From contig NZ_RHHV01000012.1 of NCBI RefSeq assembly GCF_003710905.1, positions 558,001 through 622,000 of the forward strand: a stretch of DNA of 64,000 nt, given 5' to 3'. The notes under the pieces were generated by a model. The model saw nothing but the letters and a program-made list of their open reading frames with translations. It did no database searches and was not told where the DNA came from. This document shows, piece after piece, positions 15,057-24,469 of the stretch (position 1 is the first letter of the stretch; every line of letters begins with the position of its first letter). The translations under genes and the position numbers were made by a program. This DNA is from Brevibacillus parabrevis (GTDB taxonomy: Bacteria > Bacillota > Bacilli > Brevibacillales > Brevibacillaceae).

Positions 15057-16441
15057 CGCGAACCACTGAAAAGCCCAAAATAAAATTTGTTCCGCATGCC
15101 TACCAGCGGTACTGCATCAACAGGCTTCTGACGGATGAAGCCCTGGGATTGCTTTTGGACATGGGTCTTGGGAAAACGGTTATCACATTGACCGCTGTCA
15201 ACGACTTGAAGTACAACCGTTTCGCCGTTTCTAAAGTGCTGGTTATCGCACCAAAAAAGGTTGCGGAGGCTACCTGGAGCAAGGAAGCGGCAAAATGGGA
15301 GCACTTAAAAATGCTGCGAGTAGTTCCGATATTGGGTTCGAGCACACAACGCATTCGGGCACTGAACACGCCCGCAGACGTCTACGTGATCAATCGAGAA
15401 AATGTCGCATGGCTGGTTGAATATTACCGTAACGCTTGGCCGTTTGACATGGTTGTGGTGGACGAGTTGAGTAGTTTTAAGAATCACCAATCGAAACGTT
15501 TTAAAGCGCTAACCTGGATTCGTCCACATATCAAGCGCATTGTCGGATTGACCGGAACACCAGCTCCAAACGGGTTGTTGGACCTTTGGGCGCAGGTGCA
15601 TCTGTTGGATCAAGGACAACGTCTGGAAAAGAAAATCACGCATTACCGGGCACGATATTTTGAGAAAAACTACAGCGGCTTTGGCTACACGGCTAAGCCT
15701 GGAGCGGATAAATTAATCCAGCAGAAAATATCAGACATATGCATCAGCATGAAGGCAGAAGATTATTTGGAGCTGCCGGACGCCATACCGAATATCATCC
15801 CGATTGTCCTGGATGACAAAGCCAAGAAGCTGTACAAGCAAATGGAAAAAGAGCTGCTTTTGCAAATCGAGGGTACCGAGATCACAGCTACCAGTGCCGC
15901 TGTTTTGACCGGAAAGCTGTTACAGCTCTGCAACGGTGCGCTGTACGATGACGAACGACAGGTCTATGAAATTCACGATAACAAACTGGAAGCCTTCATG
16001 GAGCTAGTCGAGCAATTGAACGGGAAGCCCGTATTAACGTTTTACAGTTACCAACACGATTTGTCCCGGATCAAGAAGGCTTTGGCAAAAACAAATCTCC
16101 GAGTAAGGGAGATCAAAACTCCGCAAGATCAGGACGACTGGAACGCAGGTAGGATCGATGTAGGACTGGCACATCCAGCAAGTACAGCATACGGGCTAAA
16201 CCTACAGGATGGGGGGAATCACGTCGCGTGGTTCGGATTGCCGTGGAGCCTGGAGTTGTATCAACAGGCGAATAAGCGCCTGCACCGACAAGGACAAAAG
16301 CAAAAGGTGATTTTGCACCATCTGGTCGTGCAAGGCGGAGCGGACGAAGACGTTATGGATTCGCTTGAAGCAAAGGCAACGACACAAGATAGGCTGCTGG
16401 AGGCGCTAAAAGCAAGAATAGACAAAGTAAAAGGAGAGTGA
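15041..16441 (+). CDS. SNF2-type DEAD helicase of phage replication
   Basis: 466 residues with the complete SF2/SNF2 set: motif I DMGLGKT (about residue 40), motif II VVVDELSSF, where DEL replaces DEAH, motif III VGLTGTPAPNG, and C-terminal motif VI QQANKRLHRQGQ. Proteins of this type follow VRR-NUC genes in many Firmicute phages and remodel DNA in recombination-dependent replication. The start overlaps the VRR-NUC gene. Confidence 0.9.
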   Translation: MAGAVARTTEKPKIKFVPHAYQRYCINRLLTDEALGLLLDMGLGKTVITLTAVNDLKYNRFAVSKVLVIAPKKVAEATWSKEAAKWEHLKMLRVVPILGSSTQRIRALNTPADVYVINRENVAWLVEYYRNAWPFDMVVVDELSSFKNHQSKRFKALTWIRPHIKRIVGLTGTPAPNGLLDLWAQVHLLDQGQRLEKKITHYRARYFEKNYSGFGYTAKPGADKLIQQKISDICISMKAEDYLELPDAIPNIIPIVLDDKAKKLYKQMEKELLLQIEGTEITATSAAVLTGKLLQLCNGALYDDERQVYEIHDNKLEAFMELVEQLNGKPVLTFYSYQHDLSRIKKALAKTNLRVREIKTPQDQDDWNAGRIDVGLAHPASTAYGLNLQDGGNHVAWFGLPWSLELYQQANKRLHRQGQKQKVILHHLVVQGGADEDVMDSLEAKATTQDRLLEALKARIDKVKGE

Positions 16442-16445
16442 GTCC

Positions 16446-16985
16446 ATGAGTCAAAAGCAAGCATTGAGCCCGGAAGTGATCGAAGAAATTACGCGTGCGG
16501 CTGTGCAAGCGGCTATGGAGTTTCAAGAGAAAAAGAAACAAAAACAGCAGAAAGAAAAGCGTGATTGGAGGCTGCGAAATACCAAATTGCTGTTGAAACA
16601 CTATCGGTCATTTGTAAGCCATGTCGAAGGTGCAAGGGAGCAAGTGACAGCGATGGATTATGCAGATGCTATGGAGAGTCTGTACACCGATGAGTTAGCT
16701 TTGGAGTCAATCAAACGTAGCAGGCAGCGAACAATTGTTATGGTGAAATTTGTTCGGAAAATGATTGGTGTTTATCAAGCCATGTGCGAAGCATCGGGAC
16801 AACAAGAGGATTTACGACGATACCATATTGTCCACGAGCTGTACATTTCTGAGAAAAAACAAACGGTTGAGGAACTCGCAGAATTTCACAATATCGAGCC
16901 AAGAACAGTATACAACGATGTGAAAAACGCGGTGAAAACCTTGTCAGTTCTAGTGTTTGGAGTGGATGGAATCGAATTTAATTGA
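16446..16985 (+). CDS. ArpU/RinA-like late transcription regulator
   Basis: 179 residues. The N-terminal half is a charged helical segment; the C-terminal part has a sigma-region-4-like helix-turn-helix (HELYISEKKQTVEELAEFHN then IEPRTVYNDVKNAVKTL). Size, composition and position as the last early gene before the packaging genes match the ArpU/RinA phage activators that turn on late transcription. AAAGGAGAG precedes ATG 16446. It is followed by a terminator at 17078. Confidence 0.78.
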   Translation: MSQKQALSPEVIEEITRAAVQAAMEFQEKKKQKQQKEKRDWRLRNTKLLLKHYRSFVSHVEGAREQVTAMDYADAMESLYTDELALESIKRSRQRTIVMVKFVRKMIGVYQAMCEASGQQEDLRRYHIVHELYISEKKQTVEELAEFHNIEPRTVYNDVKNAVKTLSVLVFGVDGIEFN

Positions 16986-17077
16986 TTTCATTTTCGTTTC
17001 AAAAAGCGTTCATTTTCTATTCAGTGGTCCCGTGATACTATGATAACATCGAAAAATTATGAACAGGGAAACAAGGG

Positions 17078-17106
17078 AGCCATCCGGTCTATCGGGTGGC
17101 TTTTTG
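17078..17106 (+). terminator. End of early operon
   Basis: GCCATCCG-GTCTAT-CGGGTGGC followed by TTTTT. Confidence 0.8.
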
Positions 17107-17166
17107 CATAGTCATTATGGACAGACCTCCCCATCTGGATCAAAATGGTAATGGGGAGGTGAGAGT

Positions 17167-17316
17167 ATGTTTGAAACATTAATAGGCTGGATAGAGGGAT
17201 TTAACGCTATTAAATTGGTGTTTACCGAAACGCAAATTGGTTTGTTTGTCCTGGCTTCACTTGCAATACCAGCAGTTATCAAGAATAGAGAACAGATTGC
17301 AGACTATTTTAATTAG
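17167..17316 (+). CDS. 49-residue single-span membrane protein
   Basis: A short gene with a textbook GGGGAGGTGA 6 bases before ATG 17167. The product MFETLIGWIEGFNAIKLVFT continues into one hydrophobic segment (IGLFVLASLAIPAVI, about residues 24-38) and a charged tail ending DYFN. It is flanked by terminators on both sides, so it is expressed alone, between the late regulator and the terminase genes. It may be a lysogen-expressed membrane protein (exclusion, toxin or holin-like); no known family is recognised. Confidence 0.6.
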   Translation: MFETLIGWIEGFNAIKLVFTETQIGLFVLASLAIPAVIKNREQIADYFN

Positions 17317-17336
17317 CACCCATGCGGTGCTTTTTT
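17316..17336 (+). terminator. Terminator after the 49-residue gene
   Basis: GCACC-CATGC-GGTGC followed by TTTTTT; the stem begins at the stop codon. Confidence 0.8.
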
Positions 17337-17548
17337 CTCTGAGATAAAATTTTCCCGGGTCCTTCTGGAATCCGGGAAGAGTGCGGGTAAAGCGAGCCCC
17401 GAAATTTCGTTAGTCACAATTTTTTTACAACCATTTCGCTTCGCAAAAACGAGTATGCAATGAAACTGTATAGCGGTGTATATACCTTGAAAGGACAGGG
17501 TTTTCAAGGTTTTTGTATGGCGAAAAAGGGAGGTGGTGTGGGTGAAGA
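17337..17548 (+). promoter_or_regulatory. Region before terminase genes: hairpins and likely cos site
   Basis: A TTCCCGG/CCGGGAA hairpin spans about 17352-17380, and CCTTGAAA/TTTTCAAGG with TTTTTG lies at 17485-17514. As the head genes are lambda-like, the cohesive-end site is expected just upstream of the small terminase gene, i.e. here. That is inference from gene order; I cannot point to the nicking positions. Confidence 0.4.
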
Positions 17549-18091
17549 ATGCGAAATGATGGCGCTGATCAACACGAAATGTTGTTTACGACCAAGCAGA
17601 TGACCGAGCTACTGAATCTAACAGCCAGACGCATTCAGCAACTGGCAGAAGAAGGCGTGCTGGTACGGGAACAGCGCGGCAAATACCGTGCAATTGAAAG
17701 CCTGAAAAGATATATCCGGTACATTCAGGAACGGGAGCCTACTGAAGAGAACGAGGTCGATTACTACCGTGAAAAGGCACTGCATGAGAAGGCGAAGCGA
17801 GAGAAAACCGAGCTTCAAGTTGCCGTTATGAAAGGCGAGTTGCATCGGTCAGAGGATGTTGCAGCTGTTATGGACGATATGGTGACTTCCTTCCGTGCCC
17901 GGTGCCTCGCTTTGCCGACGAAAATAGCCCCACAACTGCTGGACAAAAAAGCAATCGCGGAAGTACAGGCGATTTTGACGAGCGAAATACACGAAGCGTT
18001 GACAGAGCTATCCACTTACGACCCCGCAACGTTTCATGTGCGCAATGAGGAGTATGTAGAGGTGAATGAAGATGCAGAAGATCGCGAATAG
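17549..18091 (+). CDS. Terminase small subunit, Nu1-like
   Basis: 180 residues. The N-terminal MerR-like winged helix (LFTTKQMTELLNLTARRIQQ, then LAEEGVLVREQRGKYR) is the DNA-recognition domain of lambda Nu1-type terminases, followed by a coiled-coil (DYYREKALHEKAKREKTELQ) and an oligomerisation helix. The ATG at 17549 is the only good in-frame start, though GGAGGTG is about 14 bases away. It overlaps the large subunit gene by 26 bases, so the two are co-translated. It binds cos and loads the large subunit. Confidence 0.88.
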   Translation: MRNDGADQHEMLFTTKQMTELLNLTARRIQQLAEEGVLVREQRGKYRAIESLKRYIRYIQEREPTEENEVDYYREKALHEKAKREKTELQVAVMKGELHRSEDVAAVMDDMVTSFRARCLALPTKIAPQLLDKKAIAEVQAILTSEIHEALTELSTYDPATFHVRNEEYVEVNEDAEDRE

Positions 18092-19865
18092 TACGATGCG
18101 ACTGTTTACGACCATCGCAAAGCGCATGGCCCCGCCCCCTAAACTGACAGTATCTCAGTGGGCTGATCGATTCCGCAAGCTATCGTCGGAAGCGTCGGCC
18201 GAGCCGGGGCAATGGCGAACGGATCGAGCGCCTTATCAGCGAGGTATTTTGGACGCCGTGTGTGACAACAACGTGGAAACGGTAGTGGTAATGTCGTCGG
18301 CGCAGGTGGGCAAGACGGAGCTATTGCTCAATACGATTGGATTTTTTATCGATTACGATCCAGCGCCGATTATGCTCGTACAGCCGACGCTCGAAATGGC
18401 ACAGGCTTTCTCTAAAGATCGGCTGGCTCCTATGCTGCGAGATTCACCTGCACTCAGAGGAAAGGTCAAAGATGTGAAGAGTCGTGACAGCGGGAATACC
18501 ATGCTTCATAAAACCTTCCCGGGTGGGCATATCACAATGGCGGGGGCCAACTCGCCTGCCTCACTCGCCAGCAGGCCGATTCGCGTCGTGCTTTGCGATG
18601 AGGTGGACCGATATCCGGCTTCGGCCGGAACAGAAGGCGACCCAGTATTGCTTGTCTCGAAGCGCACTACGACGTTCTGGAACCGTAAACGGATTCTGGT
18701 AAGCACGCCCACGATTAAAGGCGCATCACGAATTGAGACTGCTTACAACGATAGCAGTATGGAGCAATGGTGCCTGCCCTGTCCCAACTGCGGAGAGTAC
18801 CAGCCTTTAACATGGGGGCAAATCCGATTTGAGGATGCGACCCATCGATGTAATTTTTGTGGCTTTCACCATTCCGAGACAGAGTGGAAAGTGGGCAAAG
18901 GGAAATGGAAGCCCCAAAAAGAGAATGCCAAGGTTCGGGGCTTTCACCTAAACGAGTTGGCAAGCCCATGGAAGCGTTGGAAAACGATCATTGAAGAATT
19001 TCTGGAAGCAAAAGCTGGCGGTGTCGAGCAGTTGCAGGTCTGGGTGAATACCTCGCTTGGAGAAACATGGGAAGAAGAGGGCGAACAAATCGAGGAAGAC
19101 GTACTCGTAAAGCGTCGCGAAACCTACGATGCGGATATTCCTGACGGCGTACTGTTACTGACGGCGGCGGTTGACGTGCAGAACGACCGGTTGGAAGTCG
19201 AAGTCGTCGGCTGGGGGATCGGCAAGGAATCATGGGGGATTCAATACTATCAACTAATCGGCGACCCTTCTCAACCTAGTGTGTGGAAGGATTTGGATGA
19301 ATACTTGTTGCGTGTTTGGAAGCGAAAAGACGGATACGGTATGACCGTCGCCTGCACCTGCATTGATAGCGGCGGACACCATACAACAGAGGTGTACCGG
19401 TTTTGCAAAGCTCGCGAGCAAAGACGAATTTTTGCGATCAAGGGAAAAGGGGGGGACGGCATACCGTTGATCGGCCGCATGTCGCGAACGCCACGAGAGA
19501 AATGCGCACTTTTTATTCTTGGTGTGGATGCAGGTAAAGAAACAGTGATGAGCCGATTGAAACAGGAGTTTGAAGGACAGCCAGGTTACTGCCATTTCCC
19601 TAGAAACGAGGGCAAAGGGTATGACGAGGAATATTTTCGAGGTCTGACATCCGAGAAAAGGAAAATTCGCTTCCACAAGGGTGTGCCACGAGTCGAATGG
19701 GTGAAACGGAGCGGTGTTCGAAATGAGCCGCTTGACCTACGCAATTATGCCACGGCGGCTCTTGAGATCGTGAATCCTGACTTCGATCGGTTGGCGGAAG
19801 TCGGGTTTACGAACAAAATTTCGAATCCGAGGAAGCAGCGGCGTGTGCTCAGCAAAGGACTGTGA
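18066..19865 (+). CDS. Terminase large subunit, GpA family
   Basis: 599 residues, the usual GpA length. The ATPase has Walker A SSAQVGKTELLLN near residue 80 and Walker B VVLCDEVDRYP; a zinc-binding insert CPNCGEYQ ... CNFCG follows; the nuclease domain contains AAVDVQNDRLEVEVVGWG and a downstream CIDSGGHHT motif. It cuts concatemers at cos and pumps DNA into the prohead. Starts at ATG 18066 or 18072 behind GAGGTG. Confidence 0.93.
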   Translation: MKMQKIANSTMRLFTTIAKRMAPPPKLTVSQWADRFRKLSSEASAEPGQWRTDRAPYQRGILDAVCDNNVETVVVMSSAQVGKTELLLNTIGFFIDYDPAPIMLVQPTLEMAQAFSKDRLAPMLRDSPALRGKVKDVKSRDSGNTMLHKTFPGGHITMAGANSPASLASRPIRVVLCDEVDRYPASAGTEGDPVLLVSKRTTTFWNRKRILVSTPTIKGASRIETAYNDSSMEQWCLPCPNCGEYQPLTWGQIRFEDATHRCNFCGFHHSETEWKVGKGKWKPQKENAKVRGFHLNELASPWKRWKTIIEEFLEAKAGGVEQLQVWVNTSLGETWEEEGEQIEEDVLVKRRETYDADIPDGVLLLTAAVDVQNDRLEVEVVGWGIGKESWGIQYYQLIGDPSQPSVWKDLDEYLLRVWKRKDGYGMTVACTCIDSGGHHTTEVYRFCKAREQRRIFAIKGKGGDGIPLIGRMSRTPREKCALFILGVDAGKETVMSRLKQEFEGQPGYCHFPRNEGKGYDEEYFRGLTSEKRKIRFHKGVPRVEWVKRSGVRNEPLDLRNYATAALEIVNPDFDRLAEVGFTNKISNPRKQRRVLSKGL

Positions 19866-19886
19866 GGAAAGGAGGTGAAAGGAACG

Positions 19887-20114
19887 ATGAGCTGGACAGT
19901 AGAAACCGCACGCGAGCGACTGCAAGCCTGGCTGAACGCAGAAATGGCTGTCTCAACGGGTCAATCCTATCGGATTGGGGCAAGACAATTAAATCGGGCG
20001 AGTCTGGCAGATATTCGAGAGCAAATCCTGTTTTGGCGGAATGAGGTAGCTAGACTGGAACGTGGTAGTCGACCAGGCGCACGAGTCATGCGTGTTGTTC
20101 CGCGCGATTTATGA
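19887..20114 (+). CDS. gpW/DUF6148-like head-tail joining protein
   Basis: 75 residues: TARERLQAWLNAEMAVSTGQ, SYRIGARQLNRASLADIREQ and ILFWRNEVARLE are the conserved blocks. The family completes heads before tail attachment. Several starts are possible; ATG 19887 fits AAAGGA/GGAGGTG. The 3' end overlaps the portal start (ATGA). Confidence 0.82.
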   Translation: MSWTVETARERLQAWLNAEMAVSTGQSYRIGARQLNRASLADIREQILFWRNEVARLERGSRPGARVMRVVPRDL

Positions 20115-21679
20115 GCAGGCTTGATCAATTGATTTCCATCGTTGCCCCACAATGGGCCTTAAAGCGATCAGCGGCAAGAAAAAAGCTGTCACTGATGAAC
20201 TCCGGGTACTCCCATCACGGCGCAAGCCGGACAAAAAAGTCGTTGCTCGGCTGGGTTTTTAATGGGGGATCACCTGACGAGGACATTATCGAGAATCTGG
20301 ACGTGTTACGGCAGCGATCGCGTGACCTATATATGGGTGGTTCAGCGCTAGCAACTGGTGCTTTGAAAACGGCACGGACGAATGTTGTTGGGACGGGACT
20401 ACAGCTCAAACCTGCGGTCGATACCGAATTTCTGGGGTTGGCGGATGAAGATGCGGCTCAACTAAAACGCATCATCCAGCGCGAATTTGCGTTGTGGTCC
20501 GAAACGGTTGATTGCGACGCGCAGCGGCTGAACAATTTCTTTGAACTACAGCAATTGGCGTATCTGTCGCAACTGATGAGCGGAGACAGCTTTGCGTTGC
20601 TGCCCATAACTCCGCGTGCACATTCGGTGTACGATCTTCGGATACGTTTGATGGAGGCCGATCGTGTGAGCGATCCTGATGTGATCGGAGGAAGAGACAT
20701 CAAAGGTGGTGTGGAGTGTGACGAGCACGGCGAGGTGATTGCCTACTGGTTTTCCGGTCGTCACCCATTGAGCACGTCGTCCAAAAAGCAAACATGGACA
20801 CGAGTGGAGGCGTTTGGTCGCGAAAGCGGGCGGCGAAATCTTCTACACCTCATGGAAAGTGAGCGACCTGAGCAACGTCGGGGTGTACCAATCTTGGCAC
20901 CCGTGATTGAATCACTCAAGCAGTTGGGACGCTACACAGAAGCTGAACTGATGGCGGCTGTGGTAAGTGGCATGTTCACAGTCTTCATTAAGTCCAACAG
21001 CCCTGACAATCCTTTAGGAGAGGGAATAGATTTGGAGCATCAAGTAGACGCCGACGACAGTACGACTTATGAAATGGGGAACGGAGCAATCATTGGCCTC
21101 GCACCGGGGGAGGAAGCGCAGATGGCGAATCCTGCCCGACCTAACACCGCGTTTGATGGCTTTGTGACATCGATTCTGCGCCAAGTGGGGGCAGCCTTGG
21201 AAATTCCTTATGAGTTACTGGTGAAGCACTTTACGGCCTCGTATTCAGCGAGCAGGGCTGCGCTGCTGGAGGCATGGAAAAGCTTCAGGATGCGTCGATC
21301 CTGGCTGGCTATGGATTTTTGCCAGCCGATCTACGAAGAATGGTTTGCAGAAGCCGTTGCGAAGGGACGTATCTCGGCGCCCGGCTTTTTTGATGATCCG
21401 TTGATTCGAAGAGCGTACACGAAAGCAGAATGGCACGGGCCCTCCCCCGGACAACTCGATCCATTGAAGGAAGCGAATGCTGCAATTTTGCGGATTCAAG
21501 CCGCGATCAGTACGATCGAACGCGAGACGGCGGAGTTGACCGGCGGCGATTTTGAACAGAACGTGCGGCAGCGGGCGTGGGAAGAACGGTTGTTACAAGT
21601 AAGTGGGTTGACAAGTACAGGAGGTGAACCAACCAGTGAAAAAGTTTTGGAACCTGAAGAAGATGGACAAGAACAATAG
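20111..21679 (+). CDS. Portal protein, lambda gpB family
   Basis: 522 residues. Characteristic blocks: LRQRSRDLYMGGSALATGAL near the N-terminus, GDSFALLPI, VIGGRDIKGGVECDEHGEVI, and GAALEIPYELLVKHFTASYS with ALLEAWKSFRMRR. It forms the dodecameric ring at the head vertex and joins terminase during packaging. The C-terminus overlaps the protease gene. Confidence 0.92.
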   Translation: MSRLDQLISIVAPQWALKRSAARKKLSLMNSGYSHHGASRTKKSLLGWVFNGGSPDEDIIENLDVLRQRSRDLYMGGSALATGALKTARTNVVGTGLQLKPAVDTEFLGLADEDAAQLKRIIQREFALWSETVDCDAQRLNNFFELQQLAYLSQLMSGDSFALLPITPRAHSVYDLRIRLMEADRVSDPDVIGGRDIKGGVECDEHGEVIAYWFSGRHPLSTSSKKQTWTRVEAFGRESGRRNLLHLMESERPEQRRGVPILAPVIESLKQLGRYTEAELMAAVVSGMFTVFIKSNSPDNPLGEGIDLEHQVDADDSTTYEMGNGAIIGLAPGEEAQMANPARPNTAFDGFVTSILRQVGAALEIPYELLVKHFTASYSASRAALLEAWKSFRMRRSWLAMDFCQPIYEEWFAEAVAKGRISAPGFFDDPLIRRAYTKAEWHGPSPGQLDPLKEANAAILRIQAAISTIERETAELTGGDFEQNVRQRAWEERLLQVSGLTSTGGEPTSEKVLEPEEDGQEQ

Positions 21680-22727
21680 TGCTGAATTACAGCTCTATGG
21701 TCCAGTCTCGGAATACAGTTGGTGGGGAGATGAGGTGACGCCGAAACAATTCCGCGATGAGCTGGGGGATCTAGGCGATGTGGAAGAAATCACGGTACGC
21801 CTGAACAGCGCGGGCGGTGACGTGTTTGCTGGACTACACATTTACCAGCTTTTGAAAGAGCACAAAGCAAAAGTAACAGTGCGCGTGGAAGGATTGGCGG
21901 CCTCCATTGCGTCGATTATTGCGTGCGCCGGTGACACGGTAATTATGCCGAAAGGCTCCATGATGATGATCCACAATCCATGGACGAGCGTGTGGGGCGC
22001 GGAGGCAAACGATTTGCGCCATACTGCGGACGTGATGGATAAGATTCGCGACGCCATGGTGGAAGTGTATATGGATAAGACGGGGATGAGCGCGGAGGAA
22101 TTAATAGCACTCATGGATGCCGAAACATGGATGACCGCAACGGATGCGATTGAGAAAAAGTTCGCTACTGAGTTGGAGCAGGATGTCCAGATTTCGGCTT
22201 CTACGCGAGCAGGGCGTGCGGTCTTCAACGGTGTCGTGTTTGATTTGAGCGGATTTACAAATACCCCTGATCTCCCTCAGGGGGACCCTACCTGCAAGGG
22301 GCCCTTGGCTGCCGTGGCAGGAGTGCTTGCCATTCCAAAGCCGTCTGATGAACCGGCAGCTAAAGAGCCTGAGCAGCAAAACGGGGCAATATCTCGTGAG
22401 GCATATGATGCCGCCGTCAAAGCTGGCATGGAGCAAGAAAGGGCGCGCCTCAAGGCGTTGGATGAGCTGGCAGGCACCCCGAGTGCAGCGAAGCTCGTAG
22501 CAGAGGCCAAGTACGTCACTGGCGCAACGGCTGAACAGGTAGCAGTCGAGATTTTGAAGGCGGACACCCGGCTACGTGACATGTTTGCGAGCAAAATGCG
22601 AGCAGATGCGAACCAATCTGGTTTAAACAACATCCCGCCCGCAGATACACAGGAAGGCGAGAAGCAGGCAAAAGCGAATGCGCTTGCCGGTGTGATGAAT
22701 CGAATGAGAAGAGGAAACAAACTATGA
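21636..22727 (+). CDS. ClpP-like head maturation protease (gpC-like)
   Basis: 363 residues. The ClpP/S14-like domain shows VRLNSAGGDVFAGLHIYQLL, the nucleophile Ser at about 90 in EGLAASIASIIA and the His at about 113 in MMMIHNPWT; the third acidic residue lies in the ATDAIEKKFA region. The C-terminal third is acidic and helical and probably acts as scaffold, as in lambda gpC/Nu3. The GTG at 21636 (MKKFWNLKKMD) has AGGAGGTG 9 bases upstream and is preferred over the GTG at 21624 inside that ribosome site. Confidence 0.88.
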   Translation: MKKFWNLKKMDKNNSAELQLYGPVSEYSWWGDEVTPKQFRDELGDLGDVEEITVRLNSAGGDVFAGLHIYQLLKEHKAKVTVRVEGLAASIASIIACAGDTVIMPKGSMMMIHNPWTSVWGAEANDLRHTADVMDKIRDAMVEVYMDKTGMSAEELIALMDAETWMTATDAIEKKFATELEQDVQISASTRAGRAVFNGVVFDLSGFTNTPDLPQGDPTCKGPLAAVAGVLAIPKPSDEPAAKEPEQQNGAISREAYDAAVKAGMEQERARLKALDELAGTPSAAKLVAEAKYVTGATAEQVAVEILKADTRLRDMFASKMRADANQSGLNNIPPADTQEGEKQAKANALAGVMNRMRRGNKL

Positions 22728-23095
22728 GAGAACAACTGGTCACACGCCATGTTGTGTCGTATGACAATCTGATCGCGGGTGCAGTAATGCCGGTGGTCAC
22801 AGACACGGTAGTTTTGGCGGCAGGTCGCGTCTATGAAAAGGGGGCTGTCCTCGGGATGGTAACAACATCCGGCAAGGCTGTTATGGTTGATTCGTCCAAA
22901 ACGGATGGATCAGAAAAACCATATGCGGTATTGGCGCAAACCATTGATGCCACACTGGCCGATACGACCGCCCCTGTATATCTCACTGGAGAATTTAACA
23001 TGACCAAGCTCTCGTTTGGCGGCACCGATGATGCCAGCAAGCACAAATGGTCCATGCGTCAAATTGGGATGTTTCTTAAAAGGACCCTTTCATAA
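22724..23095 (+). CDS. Head decoration protein, lambda gpD-like
   Basis: 123 residues. The HVVSYDNLIAGAVMPVVTDT beginning and PYAVLAQTIDATLADTTAPV with VYLTGEFN match the gpD-like decoration family that stabilises the expanded capsid. It overlaps the protease stop by 4 bases and sits directly before the capsid gene, as in lambda. Confidence 0.88.
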   Translation: MREQLVTRHVVSYDNLIAGAVMPVVTDTVVLAAGRVYEKGAVLGMVTTSGKAVMVDSSKTDGSEKPYAVLAQTIDATLADTTAPVYLTGEFNMTKLSFGGTDDASKHKWSMRQIGMFLKRTLS

Positions 23096-23107
23096 AATAG
23101 GAGAGTG

Positions 23108-24145
23108 ATGACCATGGGAATCAGTATGTATGATCCGCGCACAATGTTGGAAGCAATTGAGCAAATGCTTCCAGTTAACACCTTTTTGAAAAGTACATTT
23201 TTCACGAATAGCCGTACGTTCCTGACCGAGACAGTGGACGTGGATTACTACAAAGGCCGGCGGCGTATGGCCCCGTTTGTCTCTCCGAAACTCGCGGGAA
23301 AAGTCATGGAGCGTGACGGATTTACAACCAACACGTATAAACCCGCTTTGATCAAACCGTTGCGACCAATTACAACAGAAGATTTGCTTATCCGGTCAAT
23401 CGGGGAAAACATCTACACGACAAAGGCACCAGATGAACGGGCGGTTGAATTGTTGGCTCGTGATTTGACGGACCTGGACGACGCGGTGACGCGCCGAGAA
23501 GAGTGGATGGCAGCCCAAACTTTGTTTACCGGAAAAGTGGATATGGTCGGGGAGGGCGTCAATCAGACGCTTGATTTTGATTTTACTAACAAGATCATGT
23601 TGTCCGGCGCAGATAAATGGGCAGACCCAAGCAGCGATCCGATTGGTGATCTGAAAAACTGGAGACTGACCGTGATCCAGAAGTCCGGGATTACTCCAGA
23701 TACGGCGGTTATGGCTTCGGACGTTGTGGAAGCATTTTTGAATCACCTAGCAGTGCAAAAAATTCTGGATAACCAAAGAATCAAGTTGGGGCAAATCGAT
23801 CCTCGTACGCTTCCAAATGGTGTCACGTACCTCGGATCGCTCACGAGCCTGGGCTTGGACTTGTACAGTTACGACGAGTGGTATTTTGATGAAACAGAAG
23901 GCCTTGAAAAGCCGATGGTCCCACCTGGCACGGTGTTGATCGCCTCGACTCGTGCTCGTTTTAGCTTCCATTACGGGGCAGTCACGTTGATCGGAAACAA
24001 TAATCAATTTATCACCTACGAGGGGGCGCGCGTACCTGATAGCTGGACAGAAAAGAACCCACCACAACGTTTTCTGGCGTTGAACAGCCGACCATTACCC
24101 ATCCCGCATGAAGTAGAAAGCTGGTATGTAGCAAAGGTCCTGTAG
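23108..24145 (+). CDS. Major capsid protein, lambda gpE family
   Basis: About 345 residues. Blocks: MYDPRTMLEAIEQMLPVNTF, VDVDYYKGRRRMAPFVSPKL, DDAVTRREEWMAAQTL, VMASDVVEAFL and a C-terminal WYVAKVL. These are typical of the HK97-fold gpE family. ATG 23108 or 23114 both fit AGGAGAG. Forms the capsid shell. Confidence 0.92.
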   Translation: MTMGISMYDPRTMLEAIEQMLPVNTFLKSTFFTNSRTFLTETVDVDYYKGRRRMAPFVSPKLAGKVMERDGFTTNTYKPALIKPLRPITTEDLLIRSIGENIYTTKAPDERAVELLARDLTDLDDAVTRREEWMAAQTLFTGKVDMVGEGVNQTLDFDFTNKIMLSGADKWADPSSDPIGDLKNWRLTVIQKSGITPDTAVMASDVVEAFLNHLAVQKILDNQRIKLGQIDPRTLPNGVTYLGSLTSLGLDLYSYDEWYFDETEGLEKPMVPPGTVLIASTRARFSFHYGAVTLIGNNNQFITYEGARVPDSWTEKNPPQRFLALNSRPLPIPHEVESWYVAKVL

Positions 24146-24160
24146 AGGGAGGGAAACCCG

Positions 24161-24469
24161 ATGACCATTCAAACGAAATGGCCGCTTCGACATGATGGTG
24201 TTTACTACGAGAGTGGTGAAATTGTCAGCATACTGCCGCCGGACGACGAACAGAGGTTGGTACAAGCTGGTCTGGCTGTGATGTTCGATGAGAAAAAGAC
24301 GGATGTCGCGAAAAAGAGCCTATCCCTTGAAGAATTTGGGAAGTTGAAAGCAGACGAGCAAAAATCTTTTCTTGAAGGTTTGAACATTCAAGCAGCAGCA
24401 AAGGAAGATCAACGTTTGAAGCAGTATGAAGCCTGGCTGGCAAAGGATTCGGCGACCGATGAACTTTAA
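24161..24469 (+). CDS. Small head-region protein
   Basis: 102 residues. It begins IQTKWPLRHDGVYYESGEIV and resembles the small beta/helical proteins (DUF7210-like) placed after capsid genes in Firmicute phages. AGGGAGGG precedes ATG 24161. Its role is inferred to be in head completion or connection; the assignment is weak. Confidence 0.55.
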   Translation: MTIQTKWPLRHDGVYYESGEIVSILPPDDEQRLVQAGLAVMFDEKKTDVAKKSLSLEEFGKLKADEQKSFLEGLNIQAAAKEDQRLKQYEAWLAKDSATDEL

